From: Dyella jiangningensis
GTDB taxonomy: Bacteria; Pseudomonadota; Gammaproteobacteria; Xanthomonadales; Rhodanobacteraceae
Reading direction: 5' to 3'
Length of the DNA: 64,000 nucleotides
Assembly (NCBI GenBank): GCA_000632805.1
Contig: CP007444.1
Location: 4,886,772 to 4,950,771, forward strand
Both the position numbers and the translations under genes were made by a program. This document shows, in pieces, positions 8,357 to 17,982 of this stretch. The number at the start of each line of letters is the position of its first letter. Position 1 is the stretch's first letter. The notes under the pieces were generated by a model. That model was not told the origin of the DNA. It made no database searches and saw nothing but the letters and a program-made list of their open reading frames with translations.

Positions 8357-8382
8357 GTCATTCCGGCCTGCGCCGGCATGAC
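8357..8382. repeat. Dispersed palindromic repeat (VIPACAGMT type)
   Basis: GTCATTCCGGC-CTGC-GCCGGCATGAC is a near-perfect hairpin just upstream of the DMT transporter. Translated it gives VIPACAGMT, a string familiar from spurious proteobacterial ORFs covering this class of interspersed repeat. I found only one copy in the window. Confidence 0.6.
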
Positions 8383-8479
8383 GGACGTGGAAGGGCGGCT
8401 TCTTTACAACGTCGGTCTTAGAGATCGGTCTTCATAAAGAAGGCTAGCCGTCCATAGTGTCAGAACCTGTCAGCAGACT

Positions 8480-9169
8480 TCAGCGCTTGCCCTGGCCGAA
8501 CAGCACGCGGCGTTCTTCCTCCGACAACGGCTGCTTGGGCGTGTAGGCGTTCTCGACGCCTTCATAGGTGCGCTGCGTAGCGGGGCGCGCCGAGATCGCC
8601 ATGAACCAGCGCTCCAGGTTCGGGAAATCCGACAGCGTCTGTCCGTGCGGTTCGTGCGGCACGATCCACGGATAGCAGGCGATATCGGCGATGGAAAATG
8701 CGCCGGCGATGAAATCGCGACCGGCCAGGCGACGGTCCAGCACGCCGTACAGCCGAGTGACTTCACGCGTGTAGCGATCGATCGCATAGGGCACCGGCTC
8801 CGGTGCGTAGACGCGGAAATGACCCGCCTGGCCGCCCATCGGCCCGAGGCCGCCCACCTGCCAGTACAGCCACTCCAGCACCTCGATCCGGTCGCGGACG
8901 TCGGAAGGCATCAACTGGCCGGACTTCTCGGCCAGGTACTGCAGGATCGCGCCCGATTCGAACACCGTGATCGGTGCGCCGCCGCCCGCGGGGGCGTGGT
9001 CGACGATGGCGGGAATCTTGTTGTTGGGCGAAATGGCCAGGAACGCCGGCTGGAACTGCTCGCCCTTGCTCAGGCTCACCGGGGTGATGAAGTAGGGCAG
9101 CCCGGTTTCCTCGAGGAACAGCTTGATCTTGAGGCCGTTGGGGGTGGCGGCGAAGTAGAGCTCGATCAT
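8480..9169 (-). CDS. yfcG: Glutathione S-transferase, YfcG/Ure2p-like (Nu class)
   Basis: A 229-residue glutathione transferase. The N-terminal thioredoxin-like half has the Nu-class active-site segment YFAATPNGLKIKLFLEE, the cis-Pro motif ISPNNKIPAIVDH and the glutathione-contact FESGAILQYLAEK. The all-helical half starts near residue 95 with WLYWQVGGLGPMGGQ and includes the capping-box motif FSIADIACYPW. It aligns closely with E. coli YfcG, which has disulfide-bond reductase activity towards small disulfides; that activity is inferred from family. It is divergent from a MocR regulator across a 113-bp spacer that holds a long inverted repeat, so the two may share regulation. Confidence 0.9.
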   Translation of the reverse strand: MIELYFAATPNGLKIKLFLEETGLPYFITPVSLSKGEQFQPAFLAISPNNKIPAIVDHAPAGGGAPITVFESGAILQYLAEKSGQLMPSDVRDRIEVLEWLYWQVGGLGPMGGQAGHFRVYAPEPVPYAIDRYTREVTRLYGVLDRRLAGRDFIAGAFSIADIACYPWIVPHEPHGQTLSDFPNLERWFMAISARPATQRTYEGVENAYTPKQPLSEEERRVLFGQGKR

Positions 9170-9213
9170 GGGAAAACGCTCTGGCGGGGACGATGGGTCT
9201 AGTGTCGGTGCCC

Positions 9214-9262
9214 GACTGGTCTTGAAAAAGATCCAGATCAGGGGAAATCTTCAGGACCAGTC
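9214..9262. promoter_or_regulatory. Inverted repeat operator between yfcG-like gene and MocR 1
   Basis: GACTGGTC (9214-9221) and GACCAGTC (9255-9262) are perfect inverted arms 33 bp apart, extended inward by TGAA..GAT and ATC..TCA. Between them is CAGGGGAAATCT (9239-9250), a 12-mer found again in the promoter of the second MocR gene (47695-47706). Position in a divergent spacer suggests an operator for the MocR protein. Confidence 0.5.
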
Positions 9263-9282
9263 AATACCCGGACACCGGCACC

Positions 9283-10722
9283 ATGGATCAGCCGCTCGCC
9301 CTTCCGCTCGACATCCCCGCCCGCGGTCGCCTGGAGGCGCTGCACGGCCAGTTGCGTGCGGCCATTCTCGATGGACGCCTGGCGGGCGGGCAGGGCCTGC
9401 CCTCCACCCGTGCGCTGGCAAGTTCGCTGGGCATCTCGCGCAACACCGTGGTCGCCGCGTACGACCGATTGCTCAGCGAGGGCTACGTGTCCGCGCGCCA
9501 TGGCTCGGGTTATGCGGTGGCCCAGGGCCTAGCGAAGAAGAAGGTGGCAGCGCCGGGCGACGAAGGCGATCGCCGACTCGCCGCGCGGTGGCGGCACCTG
9601 GCCAGGCCGGTCCGCAGTGGCGGCAAGGTGCCCATGCGCTACGACTTCTGCGTGGGGTTGCCGGATGCCTCGCGCTTTCCCTTCGATGCCTGGCGTCGCC
9701 TGTCGGCACGGGCGCTGCGCAGCCTGTCGCGCACGCCAGCGGTCTATGACGCGCCCGCCGGCCGGCAGGCCTTGCGCGAGGCCATCGCCGGCCACGTTTC
9801 CTTCGCCCGCGCGGTGACCTGCGGTGCGGACGACATCGTGGTGACCAGCGGCGCCCAGCAAGCGTTCGATTTGCTGGCGCGCTGCCTGGTCACGCCGGGT
9901 CGCACGGTCATTGCGGTGGAGGATCCGGGCTATCCGCCCTTGCGCGCGGCCTTCGAAGCGGCAGGCGCCAGCGTGGTGCCGGTGCCGGTCGATGCCGAAG
10001 GGTTGATCGTGGAGCAGATTCCGCCGGCCGCGCGCGTGATCTACGTGACGCCCTCGCACCAGTTCCCGCTCGGCATGGTGATGTCGCCTGCGCGGCGAAT
10101 GGCCCTGCTCGACTTCGCGCGCCGCCACGGCGCGGTGATCATCGAGGACGACTACGACGGCGAATTCCGCTACGGCGGCCGTCCGCTGGATGCGTTGCAG
10201 ACGCTGGATCGCGAGGGCCTGGTGTTCTACGTCGGCACCTTCTCCAAGAGTCTGTTTCCCGCGTTGCGGCTGGGTTACGTGGTCGCGCCGCCGTGGGCGA
10301 TGGCAGCGCTGGCGCAGGTGCGCCAGATCAGCGACTGGCATTGCGACGTGCTGGCGCAGGACACGCTGGCGCTGTTCATCGCCGAAGGCCATCTCGCGCG
10401 GCATGTGCGCAAGATGCGGCGCATCTATGCCGAGCGTCGCGAGGCGTTGATCGATGGCCTCGCGCGCCACGCTGGCGATCTGCTGACGCTGCAGGCGTCC
10501 GATGCGGGCCTGCACGTGGCCACGTTGTTGCGGGCCGGCTTGCCTGCCGACGGTCTCGTGCAGCGGGCCGCAGGACAGGACATGCGCATCGAGGCGCTGG
10601 CCGGTTACAGCATCGGTGCCGCGCCTCCCAACGGGCTCGTGTTCGGCCTGGGCATGCTGCCGGTGGCGCGCATGGAGGAGGCCACGCAGGCGCTGGGCCG
10701 CTTGTTGAAGGCCGGCCGCTGA
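9283..10722 (+). CDS. MocR-family PLP-dependent transcriptional regulator 1
   Basis: A 479-residue fusion of a GntR winged helix and a fold-type I aminotransferase. The DNA-binding domain (about 15-80) shows GLPSTRALASSLGISRNTVV and GYVSARHGSGYAV. The aminotransferase-like domain carries the usual PLP contacts: VTSGAQQAFDLLARC, PSHQFPLGMVMSPARR, IIEDDYDGEFRY and the Schiff-base lysine in VGTFSKSLFPALRLGY. Family members (PdxR, GabR, MocR, TauR) sense PLP or amino compounds and often act on a neighbouring gene. Here the divergent yfcG-like GST is the closest candidate. The ligand is unknown. Confidence 0.92.
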   Translation: MDQPLALPLDIPARGRLEALHGQLRAAILDGRLAGGQGLPSTRALASSLGISRNTVVAAYDRLLSEGYVSARHGSGYAVAQGLAKKKVAAPGDEGDRRLAARWRHLARPVRSGGKVPMRYDFCVGLPDASRFPFDAWRRLSARALRSLSRTPAVYDAPAGRQALREAIAGHVSFARAVTCGADDIVVTSGAQQAFDLLARCLVTPGRTVIAVEDPGYPPLRAAFEAAGASVVPVPVDAEGLIVEQIPPAARVIYVTPSHQFPLGMVMSPARRMALLDFARRHGAVIIEDDYDGEFRYGGRPLDALQTLDREGLVFYVGTFSKSLFPALRLGYVVAPPWAMAALAQVRQISDWHCDVLAQDTLALFIAEGHLARHVRKMRRIYAERREALIDGLARHAGDLLTLQASDAGLHVATLLRAGLPADGLVQRAAGQDMRIEALAGYSIGAAPPNGLVFGLGMLPVARMEEATQALGRLLKAGR

Positions 10723-10811
10723 GGCTGGTTCCTTCGATTCTCCGGCAACTGGTCCTGTCCGGCGGCCGATGCTCGGCGGAGCATGACGCCTCCCCCTCAA
10801 GGAAGCCCGCC

Positions 10812-11822
10812 GTGCGTTACATCGTCTTGCTATGCCTGCTGCTGTCCTGCGCTCTGGCGCATGCCTCCGACACCGGCCAGGCGCGCGCCGAATCCGCCGG
10901 CCGCAGCCTGATCGGCCAGCCCGCGCCACGCATGGTGGTGAAGACCATCGACGGACAGACCATCGATCTGGGCGCGCTATACGGCAAGAAGGCGGTCTAC
11001 CTGAAGTTCTGGGCCACCTGGTGCGTGCCCTGCCGTGAACAGATGCCACATTTCGAGCGCACCTTCGAGCAGGCCGGGCCGGACATGGCGGTGATCGCCA
11101 TCGACGTGGGCTTCGACGACAGCATCGAAGAAGTGCGCAAGTACCGGCAGGCCGTGGGCCTGGGCATGCCCATCGTGTTCGACGACGGTACGTTGGGCGA
11201 GGCGTTCCACCTGCGCGTGACGCCGCAGCACGTGGTGATCGGGCGCGACGGGCGCATCCTCTATATCGGCCACGAGGCAAACGACAAATTGGAGGCCGCG
11301 CTGGCGCAGGCGCGCACGAGCTCATCCGCCACCGTCGCCGCAGCAGCCGTGCCCAAGGACGAGCCGCATTACGACGTCGGCGATCGCGTGCCCGCGTTTG
11401 ATGTGCACACGTTGGACGGCAAGTCGGTGCCCGCCTTCGGCGCGGCGCCGGGACAACCGACGGTGCTGCTGTTCCTCTCGCCGTGGTGCGAGTCCTACCT
11501 CGCTAAGAGCCGCCCCGCGCTGGCGCAAAGCTGCCGTGAAGCCCGCGAACGCGCCGACGTGCTCGCACGTGACAGTCACACGCGTTGGCTCGGCATTGCC
11601 TCGGGATTGTGGGCGAGCCGCGACGAGCTGGCCGAGTACCAGCGCGAACACCACGTGGCCATGCCGCTGGTGCTCGACGACTCGGGCGCCTTGTTCCGCC
11701 GCTTCCGGGTGATGCACGTACCCACGGTGATCGTGCTGGATGCGCAGGGCAAGGTGCTTCGTCGTAGCGAAGACGTCGATGCAGCGCTGCCGGCGCAACA
11801 GCCGGCGATGACGAAGCGCTGA
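10812..11822 (+). CDS. Tandem thioredoxin-fold protein, second domain degenerate
   Basis: A 336-residue exported protein. The start is a GTG at 10812 preceded by AAGGAAG; the longer upstream frame overlaps the MocR gene and is not coding. A signal peptide (RYIVLLCLLLSCALAHASD) is followed by a TlpA-like domain with FWATWCVPCREQMPHF near residue 75. A second thioredoxin-fold domain starts near residue 185, where the motif has become SPWCESYLAKS: one cysteine only, with Tyr in place of the second. It keeps a VPTVIV cis-Pro-like segment near the C-terminus. It is followed after 2 bp by a cupin gene, so the two form an operon. The role is probably periplasmic thiol chemistry; the second domain is perhaps a binding or peroxiredoxin-like module. 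Confidence 0.82.
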   Translation: MRYIVLLCLLLSCALAHASDTGQARAESAGRSLIGQPAPRMVVKTIDGQTIDLGALYGKKAVYLKFWATWCVPCREQMPHFERTFEQAGPDMAVIAIDVGFDDSIEEVRKYRQAVGLGMPIVFDDGTLGEAFHLRVTPQHVVIGRDGRILYIGHEANDKLEAALAQARTSSSATVAAAAVPKDEPHYDVGDRVPAFDVHTLDGKSVPAFGAAPGQPTVLLFLSPWCESYLAKSRPALAQSCREARERADVLARDSHTRWLGIASGLWASRDELAEYQREHHVAMPLVLDDSGALFRRFRVMHVPTVIVLDAQGKVLRRSEDVDAALPAQQPAMTKR

Positions 11823-11824
11823 TC

Positions 11825-12211
11825 ATGCACGCCGCCTGTATTCTCGCGTGGATGGCAGCCGTGGCCATGACGATGCCGGTCATGGCGACACAGGACGAAT
11901 CGCTGTTGACCGCCGCCTTGACGCGCGCGCCTGGCCAGGCACTGGAAGCCTTGCGCGTCACCTATGCACCGGGCGAATCGTCGCGACCGCATTCGCATGA
12001 TCGCGATGCGTATGTGTACGTGCTGCAAGGCAGTATTCGCAGCCAGGTCGAAGGCCAGCCGCTGCGCGTGTACGCCGCCGGCGAGAGCTGGTTCGAGCCG
12101 GCCGGTGCGCACCACCTGGTCAGCGCGAATGCCAGCGATAGCGCACCAGCTACTTTCCTGGTGGTGTTCGTTGGGGCCGATCAGTCCGCGCCGCGAACCC
12201 ACTCCAGATAG
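11825..12211 (+). CDS. Small exported cupin-domain protein
   Basis: A 128-residue protein with an N-terminal signal sequence (ILAWMAAVAMTMPVMA) and one cupin barrel. Cupin motif 1 is visible as the metal-site segment GESSRPHSHDRDAYVYVLQG, and motif 2 as ESWFEPAGAHHLVSANAS. The His residues in HSHD and the His in GAHH are the likely metal ligands. The start lies 2 bp after the thioredoxin gene, so cotranscription is likely. Its 3' end overlaps the end of cutA on the opposite strand by 31 bp. The substrate is unknown. Confidence 0.8.
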   Translation: MHAACILAWMAAVAMTMPVMATQDESLLTAALTRAPGQALEALRVTYAPGESSRPHSHDRDAYVYVLQGSIRSQVEGQPLRVYAAGESWFEPAGAHHLVSANASDSAPATFLVVFVGADQSAPRTHSR

Positions 12212-12498
12212 GCCTCATGCCCCTGCGCCACGGGCACGGCGACCAGCTCCGGCAGCTCGTAGGGGTGCAGCGCCAGCAGCCGCTCCTTCAGGGCCGCGAA
12301 CCGCTGGCCGGTGGTCTTGATCATCAACAGTTCTTCGCTGTCGGTGACCACTTCGCCCTTCCAGCGGTAGGTCGAGCGGATGCCCGGGATGCGGTTGACG
12401 CAGGCCGCCAGACCCTCGCCGACCAGCGCCTCCGCCAGGGCCTGGGCGCTGGCCGGGTCGGGGCACGTGCAGTAGCAGAGCAGGACGGGGTCGGACAT
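12181..12498 (-). CDS. cutA: Divalent-cation tolerance protein CutA
   Basis: A 105-residue trimeric CutA1 protein. Family segments are clear: VNRIPGIRSTYRWKGEV, EELLMIKTT, and the C-terminal HPYELPELVAVPV...YLEWV. CutA proteins bind divalent copper, but their cellular role is not settled. The gene lies between the cupin gene (convergent, overlapping at the 3' end) and groES (divergent). In E. coli cutA sits next to dsbD; here dsbD is about 5 kb away. Confidence 0.96.
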   Translation of the reverse strand: MSDPVLLCYCTCPDPASAQALAEALVGEGLAACVNRIPGIRSTYRWKGEVVTDSEELLMIKTTGQRFAALKERLLALHPYELPELVAVPVAQGHEAYLEWVRGAD

Positions 12499-12547
12499 GG
12501 GGTCAGCCTAGCGCGCCCCGTCGGCCAGGGCATCCCTCACCCTCTTT

Positions 12548-12646
12548 GTAGGAGCGCACCCAGCGCGCGATCGGCGCCGAGATATGGCCGGGCGGGCATT
12601 GGGCGCCTCCTTCCGTAGGCTCTTCGCGCACTGGGTGCGCTCCTAC
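12548..12646. repeat. Paired REP element, pair 3
   Basis: Copies at 12548-12570 (GTAG head, plus) and 12624-12646 (minus) between cutA and groES. This pair belongs to a variant subfamily with CCCAGYGCGCGA in place of CCCTGTGCGCGA. It ends about 30 bp before the heat-shock promoter. Confidence 0.85.
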
Positions 12647-12673
12647 AGGAGGGCAAAAAAGCGCCTCGGCGCC

Positions 12674-12700
12674 CTTGAAAGCCCTGAACGATTCCCCCAT
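12674..12700 (+). promoter_or_regulatory. Sigma-32-type heat-shock promoter of groESL
   Basis: CTTGAAA at 12674-12680 and CCCCAT at 12695-12700 are separated by 14 bp, matching the sigma-32 (RpoH) consensus closely. It lies 163 bp upstream of groES and 58 bp upstream of the CIRCE element, so the transcript would carry CIRCE in its leader. Confidence 0.85.
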
Positions 12701-12757
12701 TGCAGTGGTCAGCCACCGGACCGGCACCTCTTGCAGGGGGGCTTTGCGTCGTTATTA

Positions 12758-12784
12758 TTGGCACTCACCTACCGGGAGTGCTAA
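12758..12784 (+). promoter_or_regulatory. CIRCE operator (HrcA site)
   Basis: TTGGCACTC and GAGTGCTAA, separated by 9 bp, match the CIRCE consensus (TTAGCACTC-N9-GAGTGCTAA) except for one base in the left arm. It stands 78 bp before the groES start. CIRCE is the operator of the heat-shock repressor HrcA. Confidence 0.93.
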
Positions 12785-12862
12785 CAGCGCCAGCCTAATC
12801 GGCGCCGCTCCGGGGTAACCCCTTTGTTTGTTCCAACCATCAATCAAGCTGGAGCCCATCCC

Positions 12863-13156
12863 ATGAGCAAACTGCGTCCGCTGCACGATCGCGTCATCGT
12901 CAAGCGTCTCGAAGAAGAGCGCGTCTCCGCTGGCGGCATCGTCATCCCCGACAGCGCCACCGAGAAGCCGACCCGCGGCAAGGTCATCGCTGCCGGCGCG
13001 GGCCGCATCCTGGAAGACGGCAAGGTCCGTCCGATGTCGGTCAAGGAAGGCGACACCGTGCTGTTCGGCAAGTACGCCGGCCAGGAAATCAAGATCGACG
13101 GCGAAGAGCTGGTCTTCCTCAAGGAAGACGACATCGTCGCGGTGATCGAAGGCTAA
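12863..13156 (+). CDS. groES: Co-chaperonin GroES
   Basis: The 10-kDa ring lid of the GroEL chaperonin, about 97 residues. The start MSKLRPLHDRVIVKR at 12863 has CTGGAG upstream; a longer frame to 12824 is not family-like. The mobile-loop region EEERVSAGGIVIPDSA and the roof-loop region are intact, and the protein ends KEDDIVAVIEG. It is followed by groEL after 55 bp. Control is probably dual: a sigma-32-type promoter and a CIRCE operator lie upstream. Confidence 0.98.
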   Translation: MSKLRPLHDRVIVKRLEEERVSAGGIVIPDSATEKPTRGKVIAAGAGRILEDGKVRPMSVKEGDTVLFGKYAGQEIKIDGEELVFLKEDDIVAVIEG

Positions 13157-13211
13157 GCGCCTCTCCCGCACCTCTTCCCCTATCAACACTCGAATCTAAG
13201 GAATTACAGAA

Positions 13212-14855
<1,644 letters not shown>

Positions 14856-14883
14856 GTCCACGCCTTCCGGCATCGCTACAGAG

Positions 14884-14913
14884 AAAACCCCGCCTTGTGC
14901 GGGGTTTTCTTTT
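14884..14913. terminator. Rho-independent terminator after groEL
   Basis: AAAACCCCGC-CTTGT-GCGGGGTTTT followed by CTTTT: a 10-bp stem ending in T-rich sequence. The flanking A-run makes it work in both directions, so it may also end the opposing diguanylate cyclase transcript. Confidence 0.92.
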
Positions 14914-15061
14914 GGACGGCCAAAAGATCGTATCGTTCGGGGGCACATCGTTGGTGCGCGTCCCGGGCGAAAGACAGGCGAATCATCTGAGCCCGGTGCC
15001 GTGTCAGCCACCGGCTCGTGCCATAGCCGGAGGCCGCGAAGGAACGGCCATGTCGACGGAC

Positions 15062-16105
15062 TTAGCGGCGTGAATCTCCGCTTCGCCGCTCCCGTTTGGC
15101 GGCGTACATCGCCGCGTCGGCCTGAGCCAGCATGGCTTCGGGGTCGAGGGCATCCGTCAATGCGACGGCGACGCCAATGCTGGGCCCGGCGTAATCGATC
15201 ACCGTGCCGCCCAGGTGGAAATGGCCGGTGGTTGCGGTCTGCAGGCGCTCCTCGATGATCCTGCTCACCGCCTCCGCGTCGGCCTGCGGCGGGCTCGACA
15301 GCGCGACGAATTCATCACCGCCGATGCGTGCGACGAAGTCATCGATGCGCATGGCGCCCTGCAGCCGGCCACCCATCGCCCGAAGAAACTGGTCGCCTGC
15401 CTCGTGGCCGTACTGGTCGTTGATGGCCTTGAAGCGATCGAGGTCGATGAAGGCCACCACCAGCGCTCGCCCATCCACGGCCAGGGCGGATCGGCGGCGA
15501 GCGAGTTCCGCCATCAGGGCGCGCCGGTTGGGCAGATGCGTCGTCGCATCCATCAAGGCGCTGACGGCCAGCGAATCGTTGGCCTGCCGCAGCGCGCGTA
15601 CCAGCTGTTCGCGCTCGATCTGCTGGCCGATCAGCCGCGCGAACATGTGCAGGACCTGTTCGGCGCCTTCCGCCAGCGGCTTGCGTTCATCACTGGCGGC
15701 GCACAGGGTTCCATAGAGCGAGCCGTCTTCCATGCGCACCGGCGTGCTGGCGTAGGTCGCAATGCCGAGCGCGCGGGCCGCTGCCGAATCCGCCCAGCAT
15801 TGGGCGACGTCGTCGGTATAGCTGCGACCCTCGTCCAGGGCGCGCTTGCACAGCGTTCCCTCCCACGGCACCGACAACCCTTCGGGTATCTGCAGGCGCT
15901 GCGTATTGCGCGAATACAGGATGTACTGCGCGCCGGCATCCAGGTCGATGGCGGTGAGGTAGGTCGATTCCAGGCCGGTGACGGCCTGCAGCAGCTCGAG
16001 CAGTGGTCGCACCAGCTCTTCGAGCGAGCGCGCCAGGGTGACCGAGTCGGCGAGCCGGCCGACGAAATTGGCGGGAAGAGACGGTGCGGGCGGCATCACG
16101 ACCAT
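15062..16105 (-). CDS. GAF-GGDEF diguanylate cyclase
   Basis: A 347-residue cytoplasmic sensor enzyme that would make c-di-GMP from two GTP. The start MVVMPPAPSL at 16105 is preferred because AAGGCG lies upstream; an ATG at 16141 is also possible. A GAF-type sensor domain covers roughly residues 25-165 (TLCKRALDEGRSYTDDV, TPVRMEDGSLYGTLCA). The GGDEF domain follows with DATTHLPNRRALMAEL, the magnesium-binding IDLDRFKAINDQYGHEAGD, and the intact active site RIGGDEFVAL. I see no RxxD inhibitory site exactly five residues before GGDEF. The gene is convergent with groEL and divergent from the DUF535 gene. Confidence 0.93.
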   Translation of the reverse strand: MVVMPPAPSLPANFVGRLADSVTLARSLEELVRPLLELLQAVTGLESTYLTAIDLDAGAQYILYSRNTQRLQIPEGLSVPWEGTLCKRALDEGRSYTDDVAQCWADSAAARALGIATYASTPVRMEDGSLYGTLCAASDERKPLAEGAEQVLHMFARLIGQQIEREQLVRALRQANDSLAVSALMDATTHLPNRRALMAELARRRSALAVDGRALVVAFIDLDRFKAINDQYGHEAGDQFLRAMGGRLQGAMRIDDFVARIGGDEFVALSSPPQADAEAVSRIIEERLQTATTGHFHLGGTVIDYAGPSIGVAVALTDALDPEAMLAQADAAMYAAKRERRSGDSRR

Positions 16106-16432
16106 GACGGTGCGCCTTGATGGGCAGATGGACGGCAACAAGCGCCGGTGAAATGGCGCCGGTCATTAGTATCACGCCGGACGAGCCTGGCAACGCCGCG
16201 ACCGTGGCCCTCAAAAAAATTTGCCGCCGGCATTTCCGTTTTTGTGATCCCGAACGTCTTGGCTTTTGTCACAGCCATCTCGCGGGACGCGCGCGCCTTG
16301 AACGAACGGAATCTTCTGCCTGGGGAGGACCCCCTGGACGCCGACCTGGTGTTCGCGGCTAGCGGTTGCGCCTACGCGGCGCAACGCTCCCTGGAGCGCG
16401 AACTGCATCTGGCGAGGCCCGAGCGCCCGTCG
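16106..16432. other. Spacer between diguanylate cyclase and DUF535 gene
   Basis: About 330 bp between divergent genes if DUF535 starts at 16433. The frame is open back to 16148 but its translation (start MKWRRSLVSRR) shows no family character, so part of it could still be coding. It should hold both promoters; A/T-rich patches lie near 16215-16235, but I see no clear operator. Confidence 0.4.
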
Positions 16433-17434
16433 ATGGCTGGACAACGGGAGAGAGCCGCCACGGATGGCACCTTTTCGTCGTCCCCGTGGTGGCGGTCGCT
16501 GCACGGCCGCAGCGACTGGGTCGGGCATGCGGGCCAGCGCGCCATCATGGCCGCGAAGTACCTCGTGCGGGCCGCGAGCTTGCCGTTGCGGCATCAGCGT
16601 TATCTGGCCTTCCTCGATTCGCATCCGTTGTTGCGCGCCTGCGTTGCCTGCGACCCGCGATTGCAGGAGCGCCACCTGCATCGCTTCATCCATCGGGGCT
16701 GGCATCGCGCCACGCGCCTTCGCGGCGTGCAGAACCATTACCGCCTGATGCTGGAGCGTTGGCCCGAAACGCTGTTCGAGTCGGTGTACGTACACGGCCG
16801 CGCCACCCTGGGCGAACTGCAGCTCAAGGACGGGAGCGTGCTGAAGCTGCACCTGCGTCCGCCGATCTTCATGGGGTGCGAGGGCGAGCTGTCGGTCGAA
16901 CTGGGCGATGCCGACGATCGTGCGCTGTATCGCCTGGTGTTGACGGTGATCGACGAGCACACCATGGCGATCGGCTGCATCCAGGGTCCGGTCGGCGAGC
17001 AGGCGCGCGAACAGGTGCGTGTGCTCACGCGGCAGATGCACGGCATGCGGCCCAAGCAACTGCTGCTGGTGCTGGCCTATGCGCTGGCCGGGCAATGCGG
17101 GGTTCGCCACATCATGGGCGTCAGCAACGAGGCGCACCCGCTGCACGGGCGCTCGCGCTTCATGGCCGATTACGACGCGTTCTGGCGCGAGCAAGGCGGT
17201 TGCGCGAGCGGTGATGGCTGGTTCGTGTTGCCGCCGACCTTGCATCACCGCAGCGAGGCCGACGTGGAAAGCAAACACCGCGCCGCGTTCCGCCGCCGTG
17301 CGGAACTGCGCTGGCAGGCCGTGCGTCTGTTGAATAGTGCGCTGCGGCCGGTGCCGTGGTGGCGCGACACGCCGGTGGCGGAACCGACGGTAGAATCGAC
17401 GTTTCCGCTTCCGGACGTGCCCGAGGAAGCCTAG
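16433..17434 (+). CDS. DUF535 (VirK/YbjX) family protein
   Basis: A protein of about 333 residues of the VirK/YbjX family. The start at ATG 16433 gives a length close to E. coli YbjX (about 320 aa), but the frame is open to 16148 and the start is uncertain. Recognisable parts are LAFLDSHPLLRACVACDPRL, LELQLKDGSVLKLHLRPP-like and ALAGQCGVRHIMGVSN, typical of the family core. VirK of Salmonella and Shigella is linked to envelope remodelling and virulence-factor export; the biochemical role is unknown. Its TAG stop overlaps the GTG start of the sigma-factor gene (TAGTG), so it is translationally coupled to a FecI-type signalling operon, an unusual partner. Confidence 0.8.
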   Translation: MAGQRERAATDGTFSSSPWWRSLHGRSDWVGHAGQRAIMAAKYLVRAASLPLRHQRYLAFLDSHPLLRACVACDPRLQERHLHRFIHRGWHRATRLRGVQNHYRLMLERWPETLFESVYVHGRATLGELQLKDGSVLKLHLRPPIFMGCEGELSVELGDADDRALYRLVLTVIDEHTMAIGCIQGPVGEQAREQVRVLTRQMHGMRPKQLLLVLAYALAGQCGVRHIMGVSNEAHPLHGRSRFMADYDAFWREQGGCASGDGWFVLPPTLHHRSEADVESKHRAAFRRRAELRWQAVRLLNSALRPVPWWRDTPVAEPTVESTFPLPDVPEEA

Positions 17435-17982
17435 TGGACAAATCCGCCGACATATCCGGCATGGCAGGCCCCGACCCGGCCCACGCCTTGCGCATCGCGA
17501 CCCTGTTCCGCGAGCACAATCGCGCGCTGGTCGCCTACCTGCAATGCCGGCTCCATTCGCTTTCCGACGCGCAGGAAGTCGCGCAGGAGGCCTATATGCG
17601 CCTGGTAACGCTCGAGCGTCCCGAGCAGGTCGACTCGCTGCGCGCGTATCTGTATCGCGTCGCCTCCAACCTCGCGGTCGATCGTCTGCGCATGCGCAAG
17701 GTGCGCGATGACAACCCCGTGCAAGCGCCCGACGAGGATCTGCATCTCGCGCCGATTCCCGAGCGGCATGCGGCTGCGACCGGACAGCTGCATGCGCTGC
17801 AGAATGCATTGCGCGAGTTGCCCGCGAAGACCGGTCGAGCCTTCGTCATGCATGTCATCGACGGCTGCGAGATCGGCGTGATCGCGCGGGCCATGAAGAT
17901 CAGCGAGCGCATGGTGCGCTATCACGTGGCCAACGCCCTGGCGCATTGCCGGGCGCGGGTGGATGAACCGGAGATGCCATGA
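17434..17982 (+). CDS. FecI-type ECF sigma factor
   Basis: A 182-residue extracytoplasmic-function sigma factor. The GTG at 17434 is chosen as start because GAGGAAG lies just upstream and the codon overlaps the preceding stop; ATG 17461 is an alternative. Region 2 is seen in LFREHNRALVAYLQCRL and SDAQEVAQEAYMRLV, followed by LRAYLYRVASNLAVDRLR. Region 4 holds ALRELPAKTGRAFVMHVIDG and the helix-turn-helix EIGVIARAMKISERMVRYHVANAL. This pattern is the FecI/iron-responsive group. The next genes are its FecR regulator and a TonB receptor, forming a cell-surface signalling set. Confidence 0.93.
   Translation: MDKSADISGMAGPDPAHALRIATLFREHNRALVAYLQCRLHSLSDAQEVAQEAYMRLVTLERPEQVDSLRAYLYRVASNLAVDRLRMRKVRDDNPVQAPDEDLHLAPIPERHAAATGQLHALQNALRELPAKTGRAFVMHVIDGCEIGVIARAMKISERMVRYHVANALAHCRARVDEPEMP

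Noticed and set aside
9529..11325. 598-residue minus-strand open frame
   Set aside because: Lies opposite the MocR 1 and thioredoxin genes, both well supported; composition is that of an antisense frame.
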